Assembly (NCBI RefSeq): GCF_025972045.1
Contig: NZ_JAPDHX010000002.1
Span: 372,001-436,000 of the forward strand
Source: Micropruina sonneratiae
Lineage (GTDB): Bacteria; Actinomycetota; Actinomycetes; Propionibacteriales; Propionibacteriaceae
Direction: 5' to 3'
DNA length: 64,000 nucleotides
This document shows, piece by piece, positions 17,404 through 25,562 of this stretch (positions are counted from its first letter, which is position 1; each line of letters starts with the position of its first letter). The translations under genes and the position numbers were made by a program. The notes beneath the pieces are model-generated. The model was not told where the DNA came from, searched no databases, and worked only from the letters and a program-made list of their open reading frames with translations.

Positions 17404-19200
17404 TCAGCCGGCCGCCGCAGCAGGCGCAGGCTTGGCGTCGGCCGGCTTGGCGTCCACACCGGCCTCCTTGCGCTGAGCCGGGCTGATCGGAGCCGGAGCC
17501 CCGGTGAGCGGGTCGAAACCGCCGCCGCTCTTGGGGAAGGCGATCACGTCGCGGATCGAGTCCGAGTTCGACAGCAGGGCGACGATCCGGTCCCAGCCGA
17601 ACGCGATGCCGCCGTGCGGCGGTGCGCCGTACTTGAAGGCGTCCAGCAGGAAGCCGAACTTCTCCTGCGCCTCCTCCTCGCCCAGGCCCATCACCGCGAA
17701 CACCCGCTCCTGGATGTCGCGGCGGTGAATACGGATCGAGCCACCGCCGATCTCGTTGCCGTTGCACACCATGTCGTAGGCCCAGGCCAGCGCGTTGCCG
17801 GGGTCGGTGTCGAAGGCGTCCAGGTCCTGCGGCGACGTGAAGGCGTGATGCACCGCCGTCCAGGCACCGGCGCCGACCGCCACGTCACCCTCGGCGACCG
17901 CCTCGCCCGCCGGCTTGAACAGCGGGGCGTCGACCACCCACAGGAACGACCATGCGCCGGGCTCGATCAGGTCGCAGCGCCTCGCGATCTCGTTGCGGGC
18001 GGCACCCAGCAGTGCCTGCGACGACGACCTGGCCCCGGCGGCGAAGAACACGCAGTCCCCCGGGTTGGCGCCGACCGCGGCTGCCAGACCGGCGCGTTCG
18101 GCGTCCGAGATGTTCTTGCTGACCGGTCCACCGAGGGTGCCGTCGTCGGCGATCGTCACGTAGGCCAGGCCGCGCGCGCCGCGCTGCTTGGCCCACTCCT
18201 GCCAGGCGTCGAACGTGCGGCGCGGCTGGGACGCCCCACCGGGCATCACCACGGCGCCGACGTAGTCGGCCTGGAAGACCCGGAACGGCGTGTCGGCGAA
18301 GAACGCGGTCAGGTCGGTCAGCGGCACCTCGAAGCGCAGGTCGGGTTTGTCGGAGCCGTAGCGGTCCATGGCCTCGCGATAGGTGAGCCGCGGGAACGGG
18401 GTGATCAGCTCGGCACCGATCAGCGACCAGATCTCCTTGGCGAGCGACTCGCCGAGCTCGATCACGTCCTCCTGCTCGACGAAGCTCATCTCGATGTCGA
18501 GCTGGGTGAACTCGGGCTGCCGGTCGGCCCGGAAGTCCTCGTCGCGGTAGCAGCGCGCGATCTGGTAGTAGCGCTCCATGCCGGCCACCATCAGCAACTG
18601 CTTGAACAGCTGCGGCGACTGCGGCAGCGCGTACCAGGAGCCGGGCGCCAGCCGGGCCGGGACGATGAAGTCGCGGGCGCCCTCGGGCGTCGAGCGGGTC
18701 ATCGTCGGGGTCTCGATCTCGACGAAGTCGCGCGCGTCCAGCACCCGGCGGGCCGCCGCGTTGACCTTGGAGCGCAGCCGAAGGGCGTGGGCCTGGGCCG
18801 GCCGCCGCAGGTCGAGGTAGCGGTACTTGAGCCGGGCCTCCTCACCCACGTTGACCCGCTCGTCGATCTGGAACGGCAGCGGCGCGGACGGGTTGAGCAC
18901 CTCGAGTTCGCTGATCGCCACCTCGATCTCGCCGGTCGGGAGGTCGGGGTTGGCGTTGCCGTCGGGCCGCGCCTCGACGACACCGATCACCTTGATGCAG
19001 TACTCGTTGCGCAGTTCGTGGGCACCGGACGCCGCCAGCACCTCGTCGCGGACGACGACCTGCACGACGCCCGAGGCGTCCCGGAGATCGATGAAGGCGA
19101 CACCGCCGTGATCTCGCCGCCGGCCCACCCATCCGGTGAGAGTGACGGTGGCTCCGATGTCGGAGGCGCGCAGGGTCCCGGCCTGATGGGTCCGCAGCAT
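17404..19200 (-). CDS. aspS: Aspartyl-tRNA synthetase
   Basis: Class II synthetase of the bacterial type with the GAD insertion, 598 residues. It starts [10 protein letters not shown]. The anticodon-binding OB fold includes [19 protein letters not shown]; the catalytic domain has [53 protein letters not shown] and [16 protein letters not shown] 19200 follows AAAGGAACATCGCC, so it is preferred to the in-frame ATG at 19227. The C-terminus carries an Ala/Lys/Pro-rich tail ([16 protein letters not shown]) beyond the core. No tRNA-dependent amidotransferase is in the window, so discriminating versus non-discriminating charging cannot be told. Confidence 0.97.
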   Translation of the reverse strand: MLRTHQAGTLRASDIGATVTLTGWVGRRRDHGGVAFIDLRDASGVVQVVVRDEVLAASGAHELRNEYCIKVIGVVEARPDGNANPDLPTGEIEVAISELEVLNPSAPLPFQIDERVNVGEEARLKYRYLDLRRPAQAHALRLRSKVNAAARRVLDARDFVEIETPTMTRSTPEGARDFIVPARLAPGSWYALPQSPQLFKQLLMVAGMERYYQIARCYRDEDFRADRQPEFTQLDIEMSFVEQEDVIELGESLAKEIWSLIGAELITPFPRLTYREAMDRYGSDKPDLRFEVPLTDLTAFFADTPFRVFQADYVGAVVMPGGASQPRRTFDAWQEWAKQRGARGLAYVTIADDGTLGGPVSKNISDAERAGLAAAVGANPGDCVFFAAGARSSSQALLGAARNEIARRCDLIEPGAWSFLWVVDAPLFKPAGEAVAEGDVAVGAGAWTAVHHAFTSPQDLDAFDTDPGNALAWAYDMVCNGNEIGGGSIRIHRRDIQERVFAVMGLGEEEAQEKFGFLLDAFKYGAPPHGGIAFGWDRIVALLSNSDSIRDVIAFPKSGGGFDPLTGAPAPISPAQRKEAGVDAKPADAKPAPAAAAG

Positions 19201-19400
19201 GGCGATGTTCCTTTCTCTGCCCCGCATAGACGGTGCGGGAGCGCTCCGACGATTCTAGGTGGGGACGCCGCGGCGCGTCGAAACGAGGTGCCGGCTTTGG
19301 TTGGTCGTGGTCGCAGCTGTGGGGGGTTCGTGCTGTCGCCGATCCACACGCTTCCGCCGGGCGATCTCGTCGGGATCCCGCGAGGTGTCGCTGGTGTCGT

Positions 19401-19456
19401 CTTACCGGGCTTGCCCCGGGACCCTGTTCGTCTTCCCGGGCTTGCCCCGGGATCTC
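19401..19456. repeat. Dispersed palindromic repeat, two units
   Basis: Two copies of the form CCGGGCTTGCCCCGGGA at 19405-19421 and 19436-19452. Each is a hairpin, and the pair is in direct orientation. This is the same subfamily as 10831-10899 but in the opposite orientation there (GGCAAGCCCGGGAT). Confidence 0.8.
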
Positions 19457-19575
19457 GGTTGTCGAGCCAGTCGGGCGGAGCGTCTTGTCCGATTTATCAA
19501 GGGGTCAACGGTGATCTGTGGATAAATAAAAACTGGTTCTGATACTTGTGGATAACTTGCTGGGTGTTCGAAAAC

Positions 19576-19597
19576 TGTCAGGGGCGGTGTTTAGCGT
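19576..19597 (+). promoter_or_regulatory. Possible PafBC-type (RecA-NDp) DNA-damage promoter
   Basis: TGTCAGGGGCGG, four bases, then TAGCGT closely follows the mycobacterial RecA-independent damage promoter consensus (TGTCRGTGRCTG, N4, TANNGT); only two defined positions differ. The -10 TAGCGT at 19592-19597 puts the transcription start at about 19604, directly on the ATG at 19605, so the message would be leaderless. The match is by eye; PafBC itself is not in the window. Confidence 0.55.
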
Positions 19598-19604
19598 GTG
19601 AGGT

Positions 19605-20942
19605 ATGGAGAACTCGTTCGGGCATCACAGCGACCCGGATCTGGTCGCGCTGCTCGATGGCGTTCTGGACGCCCTGACCGATGACCGGCTCCGGCTGGAG
19701 TCTCCGCAGCAGCGGTTGGGGTTGGGGGTGGCGGCGGTGCGGGTCGCCTCCCGAGTAAGCATCTGGGTGCAGGGACTGATGGCCGGTGTCGAGGCCGACG
19801 AGGTGGCGGTGCAGGTGCACGGCACCTCCACCACGACCTGGCTGGCCGACGCGGCCCGGCTCACCCCGCGCGAAGCACGCCGGCTGATCCGTGCCGGTGA
19901 AGGCCTGACAAAGTTCGGGTTGGTGGGTGAAGCCGCCCGCACCGGTGAGGTGTCGGCTACCCAGGCCGAAGCGATCACGAGTGTGCTGGCCGAACTGCCC
20001 GACGACTTCGACACCGACCAGATCATCGAGGGTGAATCCACCATGATCGGGTTCGCCCAGACACATAACAGTGCCGAGCTGCGCCGATTGACTCATCACC
20101 TGGTGGAGGTGCTGTCACCGGAGACGGTCGAGGCCCGGGAGGCCGGCCGGCTCGAAAGGGAAGCAAGGCTGGCCCACGCCCGCCGGTTCCTCAACATTGT
20201 TGATGACGGGCACGGGTCGGTGCTGATCCGCGGCAGTCTCCCGGTGGTCGATGCCGACCCGTTTAGGAAACTCATCGACAGCTACACCGCGCAGATCACA
20301 CGCGGCCTCGAAGCCCTCGACCCGCTGCAAGCCACCCCGAGCGCAAGTCAGCGCCGGGCCGATGCACTGTGCCGGCTCGTCGAGCGGCACCAGCACCAAG
20401 CACTCGCACCCTGCCTGGGCGGGGACCGGCCCCGGCTCGTGGTCACCCTGTCCTACGACACCCTGCTGCGACAGGCCCGCGACGTCGGCACGACCGGCAC
20501 GACCGGCACGGGGCAGGGCATCGCGCCCAGCGTGCTACGGCGGTTCCTGTGCGACGCCGACATCCTGCCCATCGTGCTCGGCGGTCCCTCCGAGGTCCTC
20601 GACGTCGGCCGACAACAACGCCTCGTCACCGCGCCGATCCGGGCAGCCCTCAATCACCGAGACAAGGGCTGTGTGTTCCCCGGCTGCGACAACCCACCAG
20701 AAACCTGCCACGCCCACCACATCGTGCCGTGGTGGAACGGCGGCACCACCGCCCTGCACAACCTGGCACTGCTGTGCCCCCACCACCACGCCATCATCGA
20801 ACCCAGCCACAACCCCACCACCGACCGCTGGACCCTAACCCTGCGTGACGACGGCACCAGCGAAATCCGGCCACCCCGCAGAATCGACCCCCACCAGAAA
20901 CCCCGCATCCACGCCCGCTTCCTCACCCGACTGCGAACATGA
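19605..20942 (+). CDS. DUF222 / HNH endonuclease domain protein (13E12 family)
   Basis: 445 residues. The N-terminal two thirds is the DUF222 domain (TTTWLADAARLTPREARRLI; AEAITSVLAELPDD). The C-terminal HNH nuclease module reads GCVFPGCDNPPETCHAHHIV then WNGGTTALHNLALLCPHHH, keeping the zinc cysteines and the catalytic HH...N...H residues. Such genes are abundant multicopy families in actinobacteria (13E12 repeat proteins in M. tuberculosis). Their role is unsettled; mobility or repair have been proposed. The predicted damage-type promoter supports a link with DNA stress. A short in-frame 9-base tandem (GGCACGACC) encodes VGTTGTTGTG. Repeats lie on both sides. Confidence 0.9.
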   Translation: MENSFGHHSDPDLVALLDGVLDALTDDRLRLESPQQRLGLGVAAVRVASRVSIWVQGLMAGVEADEVAVQVHGTSTTTWLADAARLTPREARRLIRAGEGLTKFGLVGEAARTGEVSATQAEAITSVLAELPDDFDTDQIIEGESTMIGFAQTHNSAELRRLTHHLVEVLSPETVEAREAGRLEREARLAHARRFLNIVDDGHGSVLIRGSLPVVDADPFRKLIDSYTAQITRGLEALDPLQATPSASQRRADALCRLVERHQHQALAPCLGGDRPRLVVTLSYDTLLRQARDVGTTGTTGTGQGIAPSVLRRFLCDADILPIVLGGPSEVLDVGRQQRLVTAPIRAALNHRDKGCVFPGCDNPPETCHAHHIVPWWNGGTTALHNLALLCPHHHAIIEPSHNPTTDRWTLTLRDDGTSEIRPPRRIDPHQKPRIHARFLTRLRT

Positions 20943-21358
20943 CAGCAAGGAGCCCACCCCCGAAATCCCGAGACCAGACCCGAAACGACAACCGCCACCC
21001 GCCTCCGGCCGGGAGTCGCGACAGGCTCGCCCAGCGACATCCGCACTTTGGCCTCCGGCCGGGGCGTCGCGACAGGCTCGACCGGCGGAGGTCTCGACAA
21101 GCGCCACCAACGGGAGGCCGGCGCGCCAACGGGAGCCGGGTGGACGCTCGACAACGTCATGTCGGACTGGCTCGACCGCCTGGGCGTGCCGGTACTGGGC
21201 GGACTGCCGTTGGGTCATGGCCGAAACCCCGCAACACTCCCCCTCGGGACTATGACCACCATCGACCCCTCCGCAGGGACAATGTCGCGTTGCGACAGGT
21301 GTGCACTGAGGCCGAGAATCCGCCATCCCTACGGATCCGCCATCCCGATGACGAACCC
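20943..21358. other. 416-base intergenic region with direct repeats
   Basis: Between the HNH gene (plus) and the alkB-like gene (minus), which converge here. It contains the 21001-21080 direct repeats and related CTCGAC-rich tracts up to about 21180. No coding sequence with family features is visible on either strand, and I see no clear terminator hairpin. Confidence 0.65.
21001..21080. repeat. Direct repeat pair, 50-base period
   Basis: GCCTCCGGCCGGG followed by GTCGCGACAGGCTCG occurs at 21001-21029 and again at 21051-21080, differing by a one-base insertion and a substitution. A partly related CTCGACAAGC tract follows at about 21092. These resemble the short CTCGACAGGCTCGACC-type interspersed repeats of several actinobacteria. 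Only two full copies are in the window. Confidence 0.75.
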
Positions 21359-21985
21359 TCAGAACACGTTCCGGGGACGGAACTGGACACTGATCCGCGG
21401 GCCGACCGGCTTGGCGGTCTTGAGGATCGCGTGCTCCCAGGTGCGCTGGCAGGAGCCGCCCATCACGATCAGGTCACCGTGACCGAGCGGGTACGAACCG
21501 TGCAGCCGTCCACCCGCGGGCCGCAGCGACAGGTGCCGCGGCGCACCGAACGAGACGATCGCGACCATGGTGTCCTCGCGGCGGCTGCGGCCGACACGGT
21601 CGCCGTGCCAGGCCACCGAGTCGCGGCCGTCGCGGTAGTAGCAGCAGCCGGCGGTGACGAACTCTTCGCCCAGTTCGTCGGCGTAGTGCCGGTTCAGCTC
21701 TGCCCTCGCCTGGGTGAGCACCGGGTCGGGCAACTGCTCGCCCTCGGCGTACATGCACAGCAGCCGCGGGACGTCGACGGTGCGGTCGTACATCTCGCGA
21801 CGCTCGGCGCGCCACGGGATGCCCTCGACAAGCCGTGGGAAGACCTCGTCGGCGCCCGCCACCCAGCCGGGCACCAGGTCCACCCACGCTCCCCTGCTCA
21901 ACGAAACCCGCTCGACTCGGCCGACCAACGGCGGCACCTCCACCGCGACGTCGGAGAACAGGCCCGCCTGAAAGCCGATGGTCAT
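21359..21985 (-). CDS. AlkB-like 2OG-Fe(II) oxygenase
   Basis: 208-residue non-haem iron dioxygenase of the AlkB group, which oxidatively removes alkyl groups from DNA or RNA bases. Motifs: AWHGDRVG gives the HxD iron ligands (about 124-126), CQRTWEHAI the distal histidine, and GPRISVQFRPRNVF the 2-oxoglutarate-binding arginines. LHGSYPLGHGDLIVMGG is the jelly-roll core. There is no obvious ribosome site, but TACGAT lies 6 bases upstream (21992-21997), so the gene may be leaderless. It is divergent from the ArsR gene. No SOS box is clear, though a direct repeat CGAACAAACGAACG lies at 22006-22019. Confidence 0.88.
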   Translation of the reverse strand: MTIGFQAGLFSDVAVEVPPLVGRVERVSLSRGAWVDLVPGWVAGADEVFPRLVEGIPWRAERREMYDRTVDVPRLLCMYAEGEQLPDPVLTQARAELNRHYADELGEEFVTAGCCYYRDGRDSVAWHGDRVGRSRREDTMVAIVSFGAPRHLSLRPAGGRLHGSYPLGHGDLIVMGGSCQRTWEHAILKTAKPVGPRISVQFRPRNVF

Positions 21986-22039
21986 GTGGCGATCGTACTG
22001 CTAATCGTTCGTTTGTTCGAGTGCTGCCCGAGCTTGCGG

Positions 22040-22075
22040 TTGACATATTAGTAACCATACAGTTACCTATCACCC
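22040..22075 (+). promoter_or_regulatory. ArsR promoter-operator
   Basis: -35 TTGACA at 22040-22045 and a -10 region TACCTA at 22064-22069 (18-base spacer). Between them lies the inverted repeat GTAAC-CATACA-GTTAC (22051-22066). The ATG is only six bases beyond the -10, so transcription and translation probably start together. The dyad is the likely binding site for the ArsR protein, giving repression of the ArsR-SRPBCC pair. The half-site-to-promoter overlap fits a repressor. Confidence 0.65.
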
Positions 22076-22441
22076 ATGGACGTCTTCGCGGCACTCGCCG
22101 ATCCCACGCGACGGGTCCTGTTGCGCAGGCTCGCCGGCGGACCGCGGCGGGTGGTCGACCTGGCCGCCGAGGTACCGATCTCGCGTCCGGGGGTCAGCAA
22201 GCACCTACGTCTGCTCGGCGAAGCGGGCCTGGTGACCCCGCTCCCGAGCGGACGCGAAACGCACTACTGCCTGAACCCCGAAGCGCTGGCCCCGGTGGAG
22301 GCGTTCGTGGCAGCCCTGCGACCACACCCACCGGTCGCCGAACGGGCCCTGGACGCCCTCGAGCTCGAGGTACGCCGCACCGTCCGGGAGCGCTCGTCCG
22401 AGCGTTCCGACACCCACCACAGCACTGAGGAGACAGCATGA
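22076..22441 (+). CDS. ArsR-family winged-helix repressor
   Basis: 121 residues: MDVFAALADPTRRVLLRRLAGG begins the HTH, with VVDLAAEVPISRPGVSKHLRLLGEAGLV as helix-turn-helix and SGRETHYCLNP as the wing. No metal-binding ELCVCDL box is present, so it is not a classical arsenic sensor. It belongs to the subgroup paired with SRPBCC/AHSA1 proteins. It overlaps the next gene by four bases (ATGA). Its operator-like dyad lies immediately upstream. Confidence 0.92.
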   Translation: MDVFAALADPTRRVLLRRLAGGPRRVVDLAAEVPISRPGVSKHLRLLGEAGLVTPLPSGRETHYCLNPEALAPVEAFVAALRPHPPVAERALDALELEVRRTVRERSSERSDTHHSTEETA

Positions 22442-22944
22442 CCATCGGATTCCCCGAACGCCGCGATGACGGCACCTACCTGGTCTTCGAGCGCAGTTAC
22501 CGGGCCCCGATCCGTGACGTGTGGGACTGCTGCACCGATCAGGTCCGGCTGAACCGCTGGTTTGGCACCTGGACCGGCGACCCCACGGCGGGACGCATCA
22601 CCCTGCACTGGACTCACGAGGACGACGCGCCCGACGAGGACTACGTGCTCGAGCGCTGCGACCCACCCCGGCAGCTACGGCTGCGCAACGACAACCCGGA
22701 CCCGACGCAGCTGTGGACCCTCCAACTCGATCTGACCGAGGACCTCGGCCTCACCACCCTGCGGTTCGCCCAACTCGTCGAGCCGCAGGTGAACGTCGCC
22801 GACGTCGGGCCGGGCTGGCAGTACTGGCTCGACAGGTTGGACGCCGCAGTCGCCGACCGTGACCCGGACACCGTCACCTGGGGCGAGCAGTACACCGGCC
22901 TGGGCGAGCAGTACGCGCGCACGTTCGCGGCCGGGCCTGCCTAG
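22438..22944 (+). CDS. SRPBCC/AHSA1-domain protein
   Basis: 168 residues of the START-like hydrophobic-ligand fold. The family start FERSYRAPIRDVWDCCTDQVRLNRWF is clear, followed by beta strands ITLHWTHE and LRLRNDNP and a C-terminal helix WQYWLDRLDAAV. The ligand or client is unknown; the name AHSA1 reflects similarity to Hsp90 activator C-termini, but this group usually occurs as ArsR-SRPBCC operons that may respond to small organic ligands. It is translationally coupled to the repressor. Confidence 0.85.
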   Translation: MTIGFPERRDDGTYLVFERSYRAPIRDVWDCCTDQVRLNRWFGTWTGDPTAGRITLHWTHEDDAPDEDYVLERCDPPRQLRLRNDNPDPTQLWTLQLDLTEDLGLTTLRFAQLVEPQVNVADVGPGWQYWLDRLDAAVADRDPDTVTWGEQYTGLGEQYARTFAAGPA

Positions 22945-22994
22945 CCGCCAGACGCGCCGCGCCGCCGGTGCCCGGCACGCCGATCTTTCTGTGC

Positions 22995-23273
22995 ATGACG
23001 GAACGGACGCCGCTGTAGACCCTGCAGGGACAGCTGGTGGTCGCCCACACCATCGAGCTCGACAACCTGTTCGAGAAACGGATGCCGCACACGACGACTC
23101 TGCAGCAGAAGGCCGGACGCCGCGGCGAAGAGCCGTAGCTGGTGTCGTATGCGATGTGGGGCAAAATCCTGCGCCACGTCGAGCCGGCAGGAACGAGTGT
23201 TGCCGAACTGCAGACGCGTGCCGCCCACCATCCGATGGTGTTGCACCGCGGCGGGTACCCCGACGGCACTTGA
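22995..23273 (+). pseudogene. Decayed MarR-like regulator gene with two in-frame amber stops
   Basis: A single open frame from ATG 22995 to TGA 23271-23273 is broken by TAG at 23016-23018 and 23136-23138. The translated pieces read LQGQLVVAHTIELDNLFEKR, then LVSYAMWGKILRHVEPAGTS and VAELQTRA. This recalls an actinobacterial MarR-like family with the pattern LVVAHTIELDNEFE...PWLVS...W...LR. From memory of relatives, the second TAG stands where Trp is expected (PxLVS); the first may do too, and either change would need a single G-to-A. The C-terminal wing and helix region is missing, and palindromic repeats follow within 60 bases. This is a truncated remnant, not a working gene. The MarR assignment is moderate. 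Confidence 0.7.
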
Positions 23274-23327
23274 TGGGTGCCGTTGTGCCGGCTGAGGCAG
23301 GGCGCGGTGGGTGTTCGGCGGTGGCTT

Positions 23328-23416
23328 GAGATCCCGGCGTTCGCCGGGATGACGGGGCGTTTCGTCGTCCGCAACCTCAGTGCAGCTCAGAGATCCGGCG
23401 TTCGCCGGAATGACGG
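23328..23416. repeat. Dispersed palindromic repeat, two units
   Basis: GAGATCCCGGCGTTCGCCGG followed by GATGACG at 23328-23354, and a slightly decayed copy at 23389-23416 (GAGATCCGGCGTTCGCCGGA). Both are hairpins in the same orientation, 35 bases apart, lying between the MarR pseudogene and the 3' end of hisS. Same family as 10932-10953 and 43551-43620. Confidence 0.85.
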
Positions 23417-23455
23417 TGTTCGTCCTCCCAGACCCGATCGGTGCGCCGCGGCAAC

Positions 23456-24790
23456 TCAGGCACGCCGAACCGTCGGACGCAGGTCGTCCGCGGGTGGCGT
23501 CCAGGAGTCCGGGTCGGCGGGCCCTTGGTCGCCGGAGCGGATGTCCTTCACCTCGCCGGAGGAGAACCACACGTACGGGATGCCGCGGCGGTCGGCGTAG
23601 CGGATCTGCTTGCCGAACCGGTCCGCCTTGGGGGCCACCTCGGTCGGGATGCCGCGGGCGCGCAGCCGTGCTGCCGTCGCCTCGGCCTCGGCGCGGGTCT
23701 CCTCGGCGTCCACGGCGACCAGCACGCAGGTCGGCACCGACCGGGTCGCGGCCAGCGTGCCCCTGGCCAGCAGCGGCACCAGAACGCGCGACACGCCGAT
23801 CGACAGCCCGACCCCGGGGTAGCTGGTGCGGCCGTCGGAGGCCAGCGAGTCGTAGCGCCCGCCGGAACAGATCGAGCCGAGGTGCTCCAACCCCTGCATC
23901 TCGGTCTCGTAGACGGTGCCGGTGTAGTAGTCGAGGCCGCGGGCGATCTTCAGGTCGGCCACGATTCGACCCGGCGCGGCTGCGGCGCCGGCGCGCACCA
24001 CGGCCGCCAACTGTTCCAGGCCGTCGTCCAGCAACTCGTTGCGGACGCCGAGCGCCTGCACCCGGTCGACGAACGAGTCGTCCGGGGCCGAGATGGTGGC
24101 CAGCCGCAGGCACTGCGCCGCCACCTCGGCGCTGAGCCCGAGCTCGTCGGTGAGCAGCTGCTGCACGGCCGCCGGGCCGATCTTGTCGAGCTTGTCGACC
24201 CGCTGCAGGACGGCGAGGTGGTCGTCGATGCCGAGCCCCCGGTAGAAGCCCTCGGCCAGCCGCCGGTTGTTCACCCGCATCAGCACCGGCGGCACCCCGA
24301 ACTCGGTGTGCAGCCGCTCCAGCGCCTCGAGGATCACCCGGGCCACCTCGACGTCGTGGTGGGCGGCCAGCACGTCCTGGCCGACGATGTCGATGTCGGC
24401 CTGCAGGAACTCGCGGTAGCGCCCCTCTTGCGGACGTTCCCCCCGCCACACTTTCTGGATCTGGTACCGCCGGAACGGGAAGGTCAGGTGCCCGGAGTTC
24501 TCCAGCACGTAGCGCGCGAACGGCACGGTCAGGTCGAAGTGCAGCCCCAGTTCGTCGCGGTCCCCGCCCCCGCCGTGCCGCTCGGCCTGCAGCCGGCGCA
24601 CCACGTAGATCTCCTTGTCGATCTCACCCTTGCGGGCCAGGTGCTCCATCGGCTCCAGCGCCCGGGTCTCGATCGAGCCGAAGCCGTGCAGTTCGAACGT
24701 CGTGGCGAGGGACGCCAGCACGCGCTGTTCGACGATGCGCTCGGACGGCAGGAACTCGGGAAAGCCGCTCAACGGCTTGGGACGACTCAT
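23456..24790 (-). CDS. hisS: Histidyl-tRNA synthetase
   Basis: Class II synthetase, 444 residues from ATG 24790. Motif 1 region GFPEFLPSERIVEQRVL, then LHFDLTVPFARYV, the motif 2 FRRYQIQKVWRGERPQEGRYREF (split across residues about 110-132), and the histidine-binding IARGLDYYTGTVYE. The C-terminal anticodon domain includes KADRFGKQIRYADRRGIPY. ATG 24790 overlaps the stop of the upstream metallo-hydrolase gene as ATGA, so the two are coupled. A short acidic/proline tail (GDQGPADPDSWTPPADDLRP) follows the core. Confidence 0.97.
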   Translation of the reverse strand: MSRPKPLSGFPEFLPSERIVEQRVLASLATTFELHGFGSIETRALEPMEHLARKGEIDKEIYVVRRLQAERHGGGGDRDELGLHFDLTVPFARYVLENSGHLTFPFRRYQIQKVWRGERPQEGRYREFLQADIDIVGQDVLAAHHDVEVARVILEALERLHTEFGVPPVLMRVNNRRLAEGFYRGLGIDDHLAVLQRVDKLDKIGPAAVQQLLTDELGLSAEVAAQCLRLATISAPDDSFVDRVQALGVRNELLDDGLEQLAAVVRAGAAAAPGRIVADLKIARGLDYYTGTVYETEMQGLEHLGSICSGGRYDSLASDGRTSYPGVGLSIGVSRVLVPLLARGTLAATRSVPTCVLVAVDAEETRAEAEATAARLRARGIPTEVAPKADRFGKQIRYADRRGIPYVWFSSGEVKDIRSGDQGPADPDSWTPPADDLRPTVRRA

Positions 24791-25491
24791 CGGGTCGTGG
24801 CACCACCTAGATAATTCGGTTGCAGGTACGGGTTGGTGGCCCGCTCCCGGTCCATCCGGGTCTGCGGACCGTGCCCGGGCAGGATCGCGGCCGTGTCGCT
24901 CAGCTCGAGCACCGGCCCGCGCAGCGTGTCCAGCATGACGGTGTGGTCGCCTCCGGGCAGGTCGGTCCGGCCGATGGACCCGGCGAACAGCACGTCGCCG
25001 GAGAACACCACCGTGTCCAGGTCGCCGCGCGGGTCGCCGACCAGCCGGGTGCTCAACATCACGCAACCGGGCCGGTGGCCGGGCGCGTGGATCACCTCGA
25101 AGGTGAGCCCCGCCACCTCCACCCCGGTCTCGAACAGCCTCAGGTCCGCCGGCTCGCTGAGCGTCTCGTCGCCGAGAACCTGGCCGAGCAGCCCGCGGCC
25201 CGCCGGGCCGAGCCCGGCGGCGGGGTCGGTGAGCAGTTCCCGGTCGGCCTGATGGATCCACGCCGGGACGCCCCAGGCGTCCGCCACCGCCGTCGCGGAG
25301 GCGACGTGATCGATGTGGCCGTGGGTCAGCAGCACGCCGACCGGGGTCAGACCGTGCTGCTCGACGGTGATCCGAACCGGGTCGAAGGCGTCCACGCCGG
25401 GGTCGACGACGACGCACTCGCGGCCGGCATCGACGGCTGCCAGATAGCAGTTCGCCTGCCACGGGCCGGCGGGAAAGGAGGCCAGGAACAC
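24787..25491 (-). CDS. Metallo-beta-lactamase-fold hydrolase (glyoxalase II-like)
   Basis: 234 residues from GTG 25491; ATG at 25545 is an alternative adding 18 residues. The family start FLASFPAGPWQANCYL fits the shorter form. The zinc site LLTHGHIDHVASA gives HxHxDH, HAPGHRPGCVML the next histidine, and VFSGDVLFAGSIGR the bridging aspartate, with LPGHGPQT as last ligand. This is the glyoxalase II-like group of hydroxyacylglutathione-hydrolase relatives; actinobacteria generally lack glutathione, so the true thioester substrate is open. It is the first gene of a two-gene operon with hisS and diverges from the DUF349 gene. Confidence 0.87.
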   Translation of the reverse strand: MFLASFPAGPWQANCYLAAVDAGRECVVVDPGVDAFDPVRITVEQHGLTPVGVLLTHGHIDHVASATAVADAWGVPAWIHQADRELLTDPAAGLGPAGRGLLGQVLGDETLSEPADLRLFETGVEVAGLTFEVIHAPGHRPGCVMLSTRLVGDPRGDLDTVVFSGDVLFAGSIGRTDLPGGDHTVMLDTLRGPVLELSDTAAILPGHGPQTRMDRERATNPYLQPNYLGGATTR

Positions 25492-25562
25492 GACCGCCAG
25501 CCTATCGGCCGGCCGAGTGGTCAACGTCCCCAAACGTTCGGGCATGCGGCAAGATGGACCCC

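Larger units (their letters stand above)
19201..19604. other. 404-base divergent intergenic region
   Basis: Spacer between aspS (minus) and the DUF222/HNH gene (plus). It holds the aspS ribosome site, two units of the dispersed palindromic repeat (19401-19456), an A/T-rich stretch at about 19495-19560 that is unusual for this genome, and the damage-type promoter at 19576-19597. I see no gene. Confidence 0.7.

Noticed and set aside
22006-22019. SOS box upstream of alkB-like gene
   Set aside because: CGAACAAACGAACG is a direct repeat of half-sites, not the inverted CGAAC-N4-GTTCG needed for LexA.
22995-23273. Recoding of the two TAG codons as an amino acid
   Set aside because: Other genes in the window do not contain in-frame TAG, the encoded product is truncated, and no suppressor tRNA is visible. 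Decay is simpler.
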